Source of the DNA: Lentzea terrae
Lineage (GTDB): Bacteria > Actinomycetota > Actinomycetes > Mycobacteriales > Pseudonocardiaceae
NCBI RefSeq assembly: GCF_003265345.1
Contig: NZ_QFWW01000007.1
Location: 84,036 to 148,035, forward strand
Length of the DNA: 64,000 nt
Reading direction: 5' to 3'
In this document: positions 17,811-25,919 of the stretch, piece after piece
Layout: each line of letters begins with the position of its first letter
How positions within the stretch are numbered: the stretch's first letter is position 1
The notes under the pieces: model-generated
Seen by the model: only the letters and a program-made list of their open reading frames with translations
Databases searched by the model: none
Told to the model about the DNA's origin: nothing
Translations under genes and position numbers: made by a program

Positions 17811-18156
17811 GAAGATGCCACATGATGACGACGCCGTCTGGCGCGCCCTGGCGAACCCGCTGCGGCGCGCAATCCTCGACGTCCTGCGCACCGGCCCGCG
17901 CACCACGGGCGAGCTGGTGGAGGCACTCGAGATGAGCCGGCACGTCGTCATGCAGCACCTCGGTGTGCTTCGCGAGGCCGACCTGGTGCTCGTGGAGCCG
18001 CGGGGCCGGAAGCGGGTCAACCACCTGAATCCCGTGCCCATCCAGCAGATCCACGAGCGGTGGGTCGCGCACTACGAGCAGAACTGGGCAGCGGCGCTGG
18101 TCGGGCTGAAGCACGCGGTCGAGAGCGCCGGACAGGAGGATGAGGACGTTGGCTGA
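17809..18156 (+). CDS. ArsR-type winged-helix regulator of an SRPBCC protein
   Basis: 115-residue ArsR/SmtB-fold regulator without the cysteine metal-binding motif. The HTH is seen in TTGELVEALEMSRHVVMQHLGVLREADLV, followed by a wing, VEPRGRKRVNHLNPVPI. Pairs of such regulators with SRPBCC/AHSA1 proteins are very common in actinobacteria. The downstream gene overlaps its end. A second ATG at 17815 is an alternative start. Confidence 0.88.
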   Translation: MKMPHDDDAVWRALANPLRRAILDVLRTGPRTTGELVEALEMSRHVVMQHLGVLREADLVLVEPRGRKRVNHLNPVPIQQIHERWVAHYEQNWAAALVGLKHAVESAGQEDEDVG

Positions 18157-18685
18157 ACCAGGCACCGAGCTCCTGCACAGCATCGTGATCGCCGCGCCCA
18201 TCGAGAAGGTGTGGGCGGAGATCACCAAACTCGACGGCAAGCAGCGCGCCATGATGGACGCCGTCCTCGACTCGAAGCTGGAGCCCGGCGCGCCGCTGTA
18301 CTACCGGTCGACCGACGGCAAGCGGGTGTTCGTCGTCGGCCGTGTCATCGAGGTCGACCCGCCGCGGCTGCTCTCCCACACGCAACGACTCACCATGCGC
18401 GACGACCCGTGGACTGTTGTTTCGTGGGAGCTCGAAGAGGTTGACGGCGGCACGCGCGTCACGCTGCGCAACTCCGGTTGGCCCGCAGACGTCAAGCGCC
18501 TCGACAAGGTCGACACGACCTGGAAGGGCATCCTCGCCGCGCTCAAGCAGGTCGTCGAGTCCGGCGACGTCGGCACCAGCCTGAAGCTCCAGTACGCGAT
18601 GATGCGCGCCTTCATGTGGGCGATGCCGTCGAGCACCAAGTCCGAGAACGTTCCCGAACCGCCCGGCGTCGACCAGGCCGTCTGA
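18149..18685 (+). CDS. SRPBCC (AHSA1-like) ligand-binding protein
   Basis: START/Bet v1-fold protein of about 178 residues with a deep hydrophobic pocket; IVIAAPIEKVWAEITK opens the fold and DDPWTVVSWELEEVDGGTRVTLRNSGW is the typical strand hairpin. The C-terminal helix carries TTWKGILAALKQVVESG. An ATG at 18140 directly abuts the AGGAGG and is probably too close, while the TTG at 18149 is 9 bases from it, so the TTG is preferred; the start remains uncertain. Ligand unknown. It overlaps and is co-transcribed with the ArsR-type gene. Confidence 0.8.
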   Translation: MAEPGTELLHSIVIAAPIEKVWAEITKLDGKQRAMMDAVLDSKLEPGAPLYYRSTDGKRVFVVGRVIEVDPPRLLSHTQRLTMRDDPWTVVSWELEEVDGGTRVTLRNSGWPADVKRLDKVDTTWKGILAALKQVVESGDVGTSLKLQYAMMRAFMWAMPSSTKSENVPEPPGVDQAV

Positions 18686-18703
18686 AACGTGAATCCTGCT
18701 TTG

Positions 18704-18758
18704 GCAATGAGTCTTTTGACGACGAAGTCCAAAGTCTCATTGCTAAGCAGCAGGTCAG
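18704..18758. repeat. Dispersed CAATGAG/CTCATTG hairpin element, copy 1
   Basis: Hairpin arms at 18704-18715 and 18732-18743 with one mismatch, and a further GAC/GTC pairing inside. Copy 2 at 36749 matches over about 55 bases including the trailing GCAGGTCAG. It lies in the gap after the SRPBCC gene. Confidence 0.8.
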
Positions 18759-18772
18759 AGGTAGTTGATAAA

Positions 18773-18784
18773 CCGATATATTGG
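18773..18784. repeat. Dispersed palindrome CCGATATATTGG
   Basis: Intergenic hybrid of the GATATATC and AATATATT sub-types, 30 bases past the copy-1 hairpin. Confidence 0.75.
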
Positions 18785-18802
18785 TTGGTCAGCCAACGCC
18801 AG

Positions 18803-18835
18803 CCGGGGCGCGCAACGTGTGGTTGCGCGCCCCGG
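18803..18835. terminator. Bidirectional terminator between the SRPBCC and CBS genes
   Basis: Perfect 14-bp GC-rich stem (18803-18816 with 18822-18835) and a 5-base loop between two convergent genes. It likely serves the leftward CBS gene and possibly the rightward ArsR/SRPBCC transcript. Confidence 0.7.
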
Positions 18836-18886
18836 TGGACGTGGTGTCGAAGAATTCACCCGATCAAGCGTGGTCGGGCCATGCGG

Positions 18887-19315
18887 TCAGCCCTGGGCGA
18901 TGTAGGCCTGCAGCTGGTCCTGCGACTGCTCCAGCTGTCCGATTCTGCTCTTCACGACGTCGCCGATGCTGACGATCCCGACCAGCCGCCCGTCGGAGAT
19001 GACGGGCACGTGGCGGAAGCGCCGTTCGGTCATGACGACCGTGAGGCTGTCCACGGTGTCCGCCGGGGAGCAGGTGAAGACCTCGGTGGTCATGATCTCC
19101 GACACGGGTGAAGACAACAGGTCAGCGCCCCGTTCGTGCAGACGGCGCACGACGTCGCGCTCGGACACGATCCCCGCGACGCCACCGGCGCCGACGACGA
19201 CGATCGCGCCGACGTTGTGTTCGGCTAGCGCTCTGAGCAGTTCGGACACGGGTACGTCCTGGTCGATCGTCGCGACCGCCGATCCCTTGGTCCGCAAAAC
19301 GTCAGCGATCCTCAC
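18887..19315 (-). CDS. Two-CBS-domain protein
   Basis: 142-residue stand-alone CBS pair, a domain that binds adenosyl nucleotides as an energy sensor. The first CBS motif ends with GGVAGIVSERDVVRRL near residue 65 and the second with DGRLVGIVSIGDVVKSRI near residue 127. No catalytic domain is attached. The GTG at 19315 follows GGAGG and gives a start just before the first domain. The C-terminus is a short helical tail. It stands alone before a strong hairpin. Confidence 0.88.
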   Translation of the reverse strand: MRIADVLRTKGSAVATIDQDVPVSELLRALAEHNVGAIVVVGAGGVAGIVSERDVVRRLHERGADLLSSPVSEIMTTEVFTCSPADTVDSLTVVMTERRFRHVPVISDGRLVGIVSIGDVVKSRIGQLEQSQDQLQAYIAQG

Positions 19316-19399
19316 CTGGCGCCTCCGATCCTGTCGGTCCGGTAGCACCTCAGGCTAGATCGGATCCGGACAGAACGGGAGATCGAATCCACGAAGAGA

Positions 19400-19433
19400 G
19401 CAGGGGACGCACTCGTTCGAATGCGTCCCCTGC
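19400..19433 (-). terminator. Terminator hairpin after the 53-residue gene
   Basis: Perfect 12-bp stem (19400-19411 with 19422-19433), 10-base loop, 25 bases past the leftward stop at 19459. Confidence 0.65.
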
Positions 19434-19458
19434 GGTGTCGCGCCTCGTTCGGCGTCGG

Positions 19459-19620
19459 CTACGCGGATCCTCCGCGGCGGCGGGTCGCGAACTGGCGCGG
19501 CTGGACCAACGGCACCCGCTGCTGTGGCAGCTGGAAGTGCGCGGTCTGGTCGTTCTTGCCCCGCTTCTGCGCACGGCGCGCAGCGCGGTTGGACGGCTCG
19601 GGCGGGGTGGTGGCAGGCAT
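19459..19620 (-). CDS. Small basic protein, 53 residues, unknown function
   Basis: Short gene starting ATG 19620 with a strong GAGGAGG about 7 bases upstream, ending TAG at 19459 and followed by a perfect terminator hairpin. The product is basic: MPATTPPEPSNRAARRAQKR at the N-terminus, then GKNDQTAHFQLPQQRVPLVQ and a final ATRRRGGSA. It has no membrane segment and is probably disordered. I do not recognise a named family, though short basic proteins with this pattern occur in actinobacteria. The flanking signals are the main support. Confidence 0.65.
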   Translation of the reverse strand: MPATTPPEPSNRAARRAQKRGKNDQTAHFQLPQQRVPLVQPRQFATRRRGGSA

Positions 19621-19809
19621 GCGAAAGCCTCCTCACGAAGAGGGCGTGCAAGGACACGGCTAAGGGCGGCCGTGAGAGAAGGACCCGCGGAAGGGTCACC
19701 AAGGCGACAACACGAAGGTCGCGTGGGCAGCGTCAAGAGCGCTGCGGGGCTCCATCAGATGAAGAACATGCCGCAACGGTAGCGACGCCGCCGAAGCACG
19801 CCAACCGAT

Positions 19810-20991
19810 TTATCCGCGGGCTCTGGCAGCGGCCGCGCCGGCGCCCAGCATCACCAGGACGATCGTGACCAACGCCCACTTGCGGGACTTCGTCAGCGGC
19901 GTCTTCTCGACCTTCAGCGACAGGTCCCTCCGCGGCTCCGGTTTCTGCCGCGCAGCCCGCACCGGAACCGGTTGCGGCGGAACGGAAGGTGGCGTCGTCG
20001 CGGGAGGAGGCGGCGGCGGAACCACCGGAGCGGGCGCCGGGGCCGGAGGGGGTGGCGGCTTCGCGGCAGGAGGCGGAGGGGGCGGCGGCACCTCGGGGCG
20101 GGGCGCGGGCGGGTCGACGCGCGGCGGCATCGGGTTCGGCAGGCAGCCCGCCGCGTCGATCATGCCCAGCTGCGAGCCCTCGGACAGTTCCACGGCGGTC
20201 TCGGTGATCCGGTAGACCCGGCTGCGGCCCTTGTAGCCGTTGTTGGTGGCGTAGACGGTGCCGGCGGAGTCGATCACGACGGCGCCGTACGTGGACTTGC
20301 CCGGCAGGCCCACGATCTCCGTCTTGCTCAGCACACGACCGGAAACCGGGTCGAACGACACGACCTCGCCCGGCCCCCAGCCCGCCGCCGACACCCCGGT
20401 CAGCTCGCCGCTCATGGAAGTGAAGTCATCGAGTGCGAGAGCGGGCCAGTCCAGCACGACGGTCCGCACGATCTTGAGGTACGAGGCGCTGTCCGGGTCG
20501 ATGTCGATCGCGTGCAGGCGGGCGTTGTCGCGCACGTAGAACGTGGTGCCGACGACCGCGCCGGCGGACACGTCGTCGGTGCGGAACCAGTGCGCGTCAA
20601 CGGGTCCGAGGTCGCTGACCACGCCCTTCTGGTCGATCAGGACGACGTGCGACGGGTTCTTCCACCAGTGGTGACCCTTGGAGGTAAGTCCAACCAAACG
20701 GCCCAACGCCGCTGAGTACCCCAGCGCGTTCACCGCATAGTCCAGGCGGGCTATCTCCGTCACCCCACCGGATGACACGTCGAGTTTCGTGAGCGTCGAC
20801 AGTGCGCCTCGATGTGATGAACGAACTTGAAACGCGTCACAGTTCGGCGGTGCAGCATGAGCAACAGCGCTGGTGAACGGCGCGGAAAGCACCAAAAGAG
20901 ACGAGATGGCGCTCATCGCAAGCAAATCCTGCCGCCACCGGAATGGAGCAGTCCAATACGACAACCGGGTATCTCTGCTGTTGCCGCGCAT
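19810..20991 (-). CDS. Secreted, membrane-anchored beta-propeller-like protein with Pro-rich stalk
   Basis: About 393 residues. A signal sequence ends at AVAHA, followed by repeated strands of a propeller-like ectodomain (DYAVNALGYSAALGRLVGL, GTVYATNNGYKGRSRVYRI) resembling the DUF6923 group. A long Pro-rich stalk (about residues 290-345) and a C-terminal membrane helix with a short basic tail (VTIVLVMLGAGAAAARARG) follow. Such proteins are displayed outside the cell. Start uncertain: ATG 20991 gives the charged n-region expected for export; ATG 20916 gives a shorter uncharged one. Function unknown. Confidence 0.75.
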   Translation of the reverse strand: MRGNSRDTRLSYWTAPFRWRQDLLAMSAISSLLVLSAPFTSAVAHAAPPNCDAFQVRSSHRGALSTLTKLDVSSGGVTEIARLDYAVNALGYSAALGRLVGLTSKGHHWWKNPSHVVLIDQKGVVSDLGPVDAHWFRTDDVSAGAVVGTTFYVRDNARLHAIDIDPDSASYLKIVRTVVLDWPALALDDFTSMSGELTGVSAAGWGPGEVVSFDPVSGRVLSKTEIVGLPGKSTYGAVVIDSAGTVYATNNGYKGRSRVYRITETAVELSEGSQLGMIDAAGCLPNPMPPRVDPPAPRPEVPPPPPPPAAKPPPPPAPAPAPVVPPPPPPATTPPSVPPQPVPVRAARQKPEPRRDLSLKVEKTPLTKSRKWALVTIVLVMLGAGAAAARARG

Positions 20992-21039
20992 TCCCACCTG
21001 ACCATTACTCGTTCACCAGACCGTGCTGTACGGCCACAG

Positions 21040-21053
21040 TAGACCGTGGTCTA
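21040..21053. promoter_or_regulatory. Inverted repeat TAGACC-GT-GGTCTA upstream of the DUF4239 gene
   Basis: Dyad in the promoter region of the rightward gene, with AGACCGTG repeated directly at 21018. Possible operator; no regulator is obvious nearby. Confidence 0.35.
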
Positions 21054-21077
21054 ATCCCACACCAGAAAGGAGCCGAA

Positions 21078-21836
21078 TTGAGCATTTACGTCACCGGCCT
21101 GCTCTGGGTTCTCGGTGCGGCCGCCGTCTCATCCATCATCGTCGTCATCGCACGTCGGTTCGGCTCGGAGGAAGTCGGCGAGAAGAACCTCGGCGCCGGC
21201 GGTTCGGTGTTCAGCATCGTCGCCGGCCTGCACGCCGTGCTGGTCGCCTTCATCCTCATCTCCCTGTTCGACGCGTCCAACAACGCCGAGGAACAGGTGC
21301 AGCGGGAGGCCAACGCGCTGGTCGCCGTCGACTGGTCGTCCGACTCGCTGCCGGAGCCCGCGAAGTCCAAAGTGGAGCAGCTGATCCGCAGCTACGTCTC
21401 GACCGTCGTGGACGAGGAGTGGGCGCGCATGCGCGAGGGCGAGGACGTCGACAACCGGGGCTGGACCACGTTGAACCAGCTCAGGGACACGATCGCGACG
21501 GCGGCACCGGACGGCGACTGGCAGGAGGACCGCAAGACCGAGGCGGCGAACCAGCTGTGGGAGGTCTACCAGGCCAGGCAGGAGCGGCTCGACGCGGCGG
21601 GCAACGGGGTCAACCCGGTCGTGTGGCTCGCGCTGCTGATCGGCACCGGGCTGTCGCTGCTGTTCCCGTACCTGTTCGGCGGGCCGAACCTGATCTCGCA
21701 GCTGCTGATCACGGTCACGCTGAGTTCGACGCTGGTGCTGCTGTTGTTCGCCATCTACCAGATGCAGAACCCGTTCAGCGGTGGTGTGCACATCCAGCCG
21801 GATGCGTTCAGCGCCGCACTGGACCGGCTGAGCTAG
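21078..21836 (+). CDS. DUF4239 (bestrophin-like) membrane protein
   Basis: 252-residue integral membrane protein: two N-terminal helices (VTGLLWVLGAAAVSSIIVVIA; VFSIVAGLHAVLVAFILISLF), a soluble middle of about 110 residues containing the conserved EEQVQREANALVAVD, and two C-terminal helices. This is the DUF4239 layout; function unproven, channel-like by distant similarity. Start TTG 21078 is preceded by AGAAAGGAG and sits just before the first helix. Its TAG and the TAG of the convergent EcsC gene share one CTAG (21833-21836). Confidence 0.8.
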   Translation: MSIYVTGLLWVLGAAAVSSIIVVIARRFGSEEVGEKNLGAGGSVFSIVAGLHAVLVAFILISLFDASNNAEEQVQREANALVAVDWSSDSLPEPAKSKVEQLIRSYVSTVVDEEWARMREGEDVDNRGWTTLNQLRDTIATAAPDGDWQEDRKTEAANQLWEVYQARQERLDAAGNGVNPVVWLALLIGTGLSLLFPYLFGGPNLISQLLITVTLSSTLVLLLFAIYQMQNPFSGGVHIQPDAFSAALDRLS

Positions 21837-22489
21837 CGCGAATCGGTCATTCCGTCCGCGTCTTCGATCTCCACGGACAGCACCTCGCCGTCGATCACCT
21901 TCGGCAATACGTCCGTGCGGGCGAAGTAGCGATTTGCGAATGCGCCGACCGCTCTGGTGGACGCGGCGTCGACGCCACCGCCGATCACGCCGCCCAGCAG
22001 TGGCACACCCTTCACCACGACGGTGCCGAGTTTCTTTGTACCGTATTTTGTAATGAGTGCCGACGCGGCCTTCTTGGTGAACTGCTTGATGCCGACCTTT
22101 TTGAACAGCTCGGTCCCGGCATTGCCGAGCAGGCACAGCAGGATAGCCGTCTGCACCTCTTCGCTGTCCACGTCGTGGCCGCGCAACGACGCGATGGACG
22201 CGATGAGGTGCGTCTGGATCACGTAGGCCGCCGCGACGTTGGACGGCAGCGAGATCGGCAACGTGATCAGGCCGCCGAGGTTCGTGACGAAGCCCTGTGC
22301 GCCGGCCAGCGCCACGTGGGTGCGGATGAGGTGCTTGATCGCGTCGGCCTCGCTGCCCTTCTTCACCAGCGCGTCGGACGCGGCCTCGCGTGCGCTCTTG
22401 AACGGGCCGAACCCGTCCACGCCGGCACGCAGCAGGTAGTCGGCGATGCCCTGCTGGACCTTGTTCAGCTCACCTTTGGACTCTGCCAC
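21833..22489 (-). CDS. EcsC-family protein
   Basis: 218-residue protein with the EcsC domain: DAIKHLIRTHVALAGAQGFVTNLGGLITLPISLPSNVAAAYVIQTHLIASIASLRG is the hallmark hydrophobic region and the C-terminal KKLGTVVVKGVPLLGGVIGGGVDAASTRAVGAFANRYF is glycine-rich. The family is tied loosely to membrane transport or secretion; mechanism unknown. GTG 22489 starts 10 bases after the Rph-like gene stop, so both are probably on one message. Confidence 0.83.
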   Translation of the reverse strand: MAESKGELNKVQQGIADYLLRAGVDGFGPFKSAREAASDALVKKGSEADAIKHLIRTHVALAGAQGFVTNLGGLITLPISLPSNVAAAYVIQTHLIASIASLRGHDVDSEEVQTAILLCLLGNAGTELFKKVGIKQFTKKAASALITKYGTKKLGTVVVKGVPLLGGVIGGGVDAASTRAVGAFANRYFARTDVLPKVIDGEVLSVEIEDADGMTDSR

Positions 22490-22499
22490 AAACCCGAGA

Positions 22500-24986
22500 T
22501 TACGCGTCCAGCGTCGTGACTGCGCCCGTGCTGCCGTCCACGGTGATCCGCTCACCGGTCCTGATCCGCGTCACGGCCTCCCGAACGCCCACCACAGCGG
22601 GGATCCCGTACTCGCGAGCGACCACCGCGCCGTGCGAGTTCGCACCGCCCATCTCCATCACGAGCCCGCCCGCCGTCAGGAACAACGGCGTCCAGCCCGG
22701 ATCCGTCGACGGCGCAACGAGGATCTCGCCCGGTTCGAGGTGCGCGCCCACCGGGTCCATCACGACGCGCGCGACGCCGGTGATCGTGCCCGCCGACGCC
22801 GGTGTACCGACCAGGTCGCCTTCCGCCGGGGTGCCGTGGTGCACGGCTTCGGCGTCGGTGCCGTCCGACAGCAGCACGCGCGGGATGTGCCTGCGTCGCA
22901 TCTCCCGGTCGTAGACCTCGCGCCGGGCCGCCACGACCGAGCGCAGATCTCCTTCCGCGCAACGCATTTCCTCGAAGTTGAGGAAGTACACGTCGTCGAC
23001 CCGGGCGAGCCTGCCCTCGTTCACCAGCTCGGCACCGCGGTCCGCGATCCGCTTCCGCAGCGCGCCGAACAGCGTGATGATCAGGTACTTCGGGTACTCC
23101 CGCAGACCGGCGAGCAACCTGGTGCGGCGCAACGCGAAGCGCACGAACCAGCCGCGGCCCCAGGCCCGCTGCGCAAGTGTCTCGATCATCGCTTCGGCTT
23201 CGGCTGCGCCGCGGGCGAACACCGCGTCCGGCGCGGCCTTGTCGTCCTCCAGACGCAGGAAGTTGCGCACCACGCCGGTGACGTACGTCGGGTCGTCGGA
23301 CCACCGAGGCAGGCCGAGGTCGATCTCCGCGACGGCCCGGTGGCCCCACCTCGCCAGGAAGCGGTCGAGTGCGGCGGGGCGTTCGCCGTCCTGGAACTGC
23401 TGCAGCGCAACGGGATCACGTCTGATCTCCTGCGCGAGGTCCCACATCGCCATGTCCATCTCGGTGGTGATGTTGTTCGGGAGGCCGCGCAGAACGGTCT
23501 GCAGCTCCCCCGGCTTCGTCCGCACGACCTTGCCGACGAGACCGAGCAGCGCGAACCCGATCAGCGCGGTCGGCGCGACCCGCGGCATCACCGGGACGAC
23601 GCACTGCCGCAGCGCCTGTTCGACCGAGAGGTTCGCGGCCTTCTCCAGGACTTCGCGTTCCATCAGCAACGTGTTGCGGACGGCCTTCTCCGGGTTCACC
23701 AACGCCTTCCACGCGATCACCGGCACGCGGAACCGGCGGGCGAGCCGCAGCACGCGCTTGATCGCGGGCGTCGGCGACGAGCTCCTGATCGCGAACCGCG
23801 GGTCGTCGAACAGGCCGCGCAGCACCTCGGACGAGCGCGCCTCCATGACGCCGAGCAGGCGCGTGATGAACTCGCGGCCGACCTTGCTCTGCAGCACCTT
23901 GGTGATGTCGAGGAAGATCCGCTCGCCATTCTCCACATAGGACTGGCTCGTCGGGTCGCCGATGATGATTTCGAGGGCCGACTTGGCGACTTCGCCGAAC
24001 GCCGCGCGGCCCATCGGCGTGATCGGGCGTTCGAGACCCTGCGCGAGGCTGAAGCAGAAGTAGACGTGCGCGCGGCCGTCGGGGTTGTCCGGCAACGGGA
24101 ACAGCGTCGTGATCGGCCGCGCCTGGGTGAGGTGGAGCTCGCCGTCGGCGTCGATCGCCCACTCGGTGTCCTGCGGGGAACCGTAGTGCTGCTGCACCTT
24201 GCGGCCGAGGACGGCGAGCGCGTGGATCTGCCCCTCGGTGAGACACGGTTCGTCGTTCTCGCCGACCTCCACGTGCTCGGTGCCGCCGCCGGGCACCGAG
24301 CGGATGAGAAACCTTTTGTCCCCCAAGCGCTTCTCGACGATCTCACGGCCGTCGACGACGAAGTGGTCCGGGTTGACCGCGCCGGACACGACCGCCTCGC
24401 CGAGGCCGGGGCTCGCGTCGATGACGATCTGGTCGCGCTTGCCGGTGACCGGGTTCGCCGTGAACATCACGCCCGACACCGCGGACTGCACCATCCGTTG
24501 CACCACAACGGCCAGGTACGTGGTCGCGTGGTCGATGCCGTTCGTTTCGCGGTAGCTGACCGCGCGGTCGGTCCACAGCGAGGCCCAGCAACGACGTACC
24601 GCGTCGACGACCTCGTCTTCGCCGACGACGTTGAGGAACGTGTCCTGCTGACCCGCGAAGCTCGCGAACGGCAGGTCCTCGGCCGTGGCGCTCGACCGCA
24701 CCGCTACCGGAACGTTGTCACCGAGCTTGCGGTACTCGGCGCCGATCGCATCCCGGATCTCTTGCGGCACGGGGGTTTCCAGCAACGTCCTGCGGGCGTT
24801 CTCCGGGGTGGTGCGCGCCAGCTCGTCCGCTTCCGCGACGGCGCGGTAGGCGTCCGTGGTGACGCAGAAGCCCTGCGGCACGGGCAGGCCCGCCCTCGTG
24901 AGCTCGCCGAGGTTCGCGGCCTTGCCGCCCACCGTGGCGAGCATCGTGCCGTCGATGGCCCCGAAATCCACGCAGTAGTCGTCCAT
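22500..24986 (-). CDS. PEP-synthase-type phosphotransferase, rifampicin phosphotransferase-like
   Basis: 828-residue three-part enzyme: N-terminal PEP/pyruvate-binding ATP-grasp domain (VGGKAANLGELTRAGLPVP; VAVRSSATAEDLPFASFAGQQDTFLN), a long helical middle domain, and a C-terminal swivelling domain with the phosphorylated His785 in GGANSHGAVVAREYGIPAVVG. The absence of a PEP-synthase TIM barrel and the length point to the Rph-like group, which transfers the ATP beta-phosphate to water and a substrate such as a rifamycin; many relatives have unknown substrates. ATG 24986 is preferred over 25025. The upstream region shows no rifamycin-associated element. Confidence 0.8.
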   Translation of the reverse strand: MDDYCVDFGAIDGTMLATVGGKAANLGELTRAGLPVPQGFCVTTDAYRAVAEADELARTTPENARRTLLETPVPQEIRDAIGAEYRKLGDNVPVAVRSSATAEDLPFASFAGQQDTFLNVVGEDEVVDAVRRCWASLWTDRAVSYRETNGIDHATTYLAVVVQRMVQSAVSGVMFTANPVTGKRDQIVIDASPGLGEAVVSGAVNPDHFVVDGREIVEKRLGDKRFLIRSVPGGGTEHVEVGENDEPCLTEGQIHALAVLGRKVQQHYGSPQDTEWAIDADGELHLTQARPITTLFPLPDNPDGRAHVYFCFSLAQGLERPITPMGRAAFGEVAKSALEIIIGDPTSQSYVENGERIFLDITKVLQSKVGREFITRLLGVMEARSSEVLRGLFDDPRFAIRSSSPTPAIKRVLRLARRFRVPVIAWKALVNPEKAVRNTLLMEREVLEKAANLSVEQALRQCVVPVMPRVAPTALIGFALLGLVGKVVRTKPGELQTVLRGLPNNITTEMDMAMWDLAQEIRRDPVALQQFQDGERPAALDRFLARWGHRAVAEIDLGLPRWSDDPTYVTGVVRNFLRLEDDKAAPDAVFARGAAEAEAMIETLAQRAWGRGWFVRFALRRTRLLAGLREYPKYLIITLFGALRKRIADRGAELVNEGRLARVDDVYFLNFEEMRCAEGDLRSVVAARREVYDREMRRRHIPRVLLSDGTDAEAVHHGTPAEGDLVGTPASAGTITGVARVVMDPVGAHLEPGEILVAPSTDPGWTPLFLTAGGLVMEMGGANSHGAVVAREYGIPAVVGVREAVTRIRTGERITVDGSTGAVTTLDA

Positions 24987-25037
24987 GGCTGCGAGGTTAC
25001 GAGCGTCCGGCCAAAAACTCAACACGCGATGAATAAA

Positions 25038-25874
25038 TCACACCGTCGGGGTAAAGCGCCTGATCAGAGCCGCGATCTCGGTCAGGTCCTCCTCCAGTGC
25101 GAAGTGGCCGGTGTCGAACATGTGCAGTTGGGCGCCGGGCAGGTCGCGCAGGTACGCCTTGGCGCCGGGCTCGAGGAAGAACGGGTCGCCGCGCCCCCAG
25201 GTGATCAGCGTCGGCGGCTGGTGCTCGCGCAGGTAGGCCTGCCACTCGGGGTACTTCGCGACGTTGGTGTGGTAGTCGAGGAAGAGGTCGACCTGAGGCT
25301 GCGGACGCAGGTCGAGGTAGTGCTGATCGAGGGTCCACGTGTCGGGCGAGATCGCCTCGGGGTCGCGCGCGCCTTCGAGATAGCCGAACTTCGTGTACTC
25401 CAGCGCGAGCAGGTCGCGGGCGGCCTGCGGGTCGCGGTTGGCGATGAAGCCCTTGGCGAGGTCGGAGAGACCGTCCTCGTAGGCGTTGCCGTTCTGGACG
25501 ATCAGGCCCTGGATCCACTCGGGGTGGCGAGTCGCGACGCGGAAGCCGACCGGGGCCCCGAAGTCGAAGACGTACATGGTGAAGCCCGTGAAACCGATGG
25601 TTTCCAGGAACTTCTCGACGGTGTCGGCGAGGAAGTCGAACGTGTAGGGCCGCTCGGGGGCGTCGCTGTGGCCGGAGCCGGGGTGGTCGGGCGCGACGAT
25701 GTGGAAGTCGTCCTTGAGCTCCTCGATGAGCCGCGCGTACTGGTGCGACGCGGACGGAAAGCCGTGCAACAGCAGGAGTTTGGGTGCGTCCGGGGCGCCT
25801 GCCTCCCGGTAGAAGACCTTGATGCCGCCGACGTCGGCATACCTGTGCTTGGTCACATGCGTCTTTGTCGTCAT
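25038..25874 (-). CDS. Alpha/beta hydrolase, epoxide hydrolase/dehalogenase-like
   Basis: 278-residue hydrolase with an Asp nucleophile: oxyanion motif HGFP (37-40), nucleophile Asp104 in VFDFGAPVGF, and the catalytic His in DTGHFALEED near the end. Asp rather than Ser is typical of epoxide hydrolases and haloalkane dehalogenases. The cap domain lies between. It is divergent from the CGNR gene with only 45 bases between starts, and the ATG lies 8 bases after a TAGTCT -10-like hexamer, suggesting a leaderless message. Substrate unknown. Confidence 0.85.
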   Translation of the reverse strand: MTTKTHVTKHRYADVGGIKVFYREAGAPDAPKLLLLHGFPSASHQYARLIEELKDDFHIVAPDHPGSGHSDAPERPYTFDFLADTVEKFLETIGFTGFTMYVFDFGAPVGFRVATRHPEWIQGLIVQNGNAYEDGLSDLAKGFIANRDPQAARDLLALEYTKFGYLEGARDPEAISPDTWTLDQHYLDLRPQPQVDLFLDYHTNVAKYPEWQAYLREHQPPTLITWGRGDPFFLEPGAKAYLRDLPGAQLHMFDTGHFALEEDLTEIAALIRRFTPTV

Positions 25875-25878
25875 GACG

Positions 25879-25891
25879 CATTAGACTAATG
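25879..25891. promoter_or_regulatory. Perfect operator-like palindrome CATTAGACTAATG
   Basis: 13-base perfect dyad (6+1+6) in the 45-bp divergent gap, 4 bases from the hydrolase start and overlapping its probable -10. A likely site for the CGNR protein or another regulator. Confidence 0.5.
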
Positions 25892-25919
25892 GGTACTTCG
25901 GGTGATGTACAGTTAGATC

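Noticed and set aside
18689..19111. Rightward frame starting MNPALAMSLLTTKSK and the similar frame at 36752
   Set aside because: The shared protein segment comes only from the hairpin repeat; downstream parts are unrelated and composition is shadow-like.
19621..19809. Further gene in the 189-bp gap upstream of the 53-residue gene
   Set aside because: No start with a ribosome site and no conserved pattern; it likely holds the promoter only.
22446..25889. Very long rightward frame (1147 codons) opposite the Rph-like gene and hydrolase
   Set aside because: It is a shadow of two well-supported leftward genes; no motif or start signal supports it.
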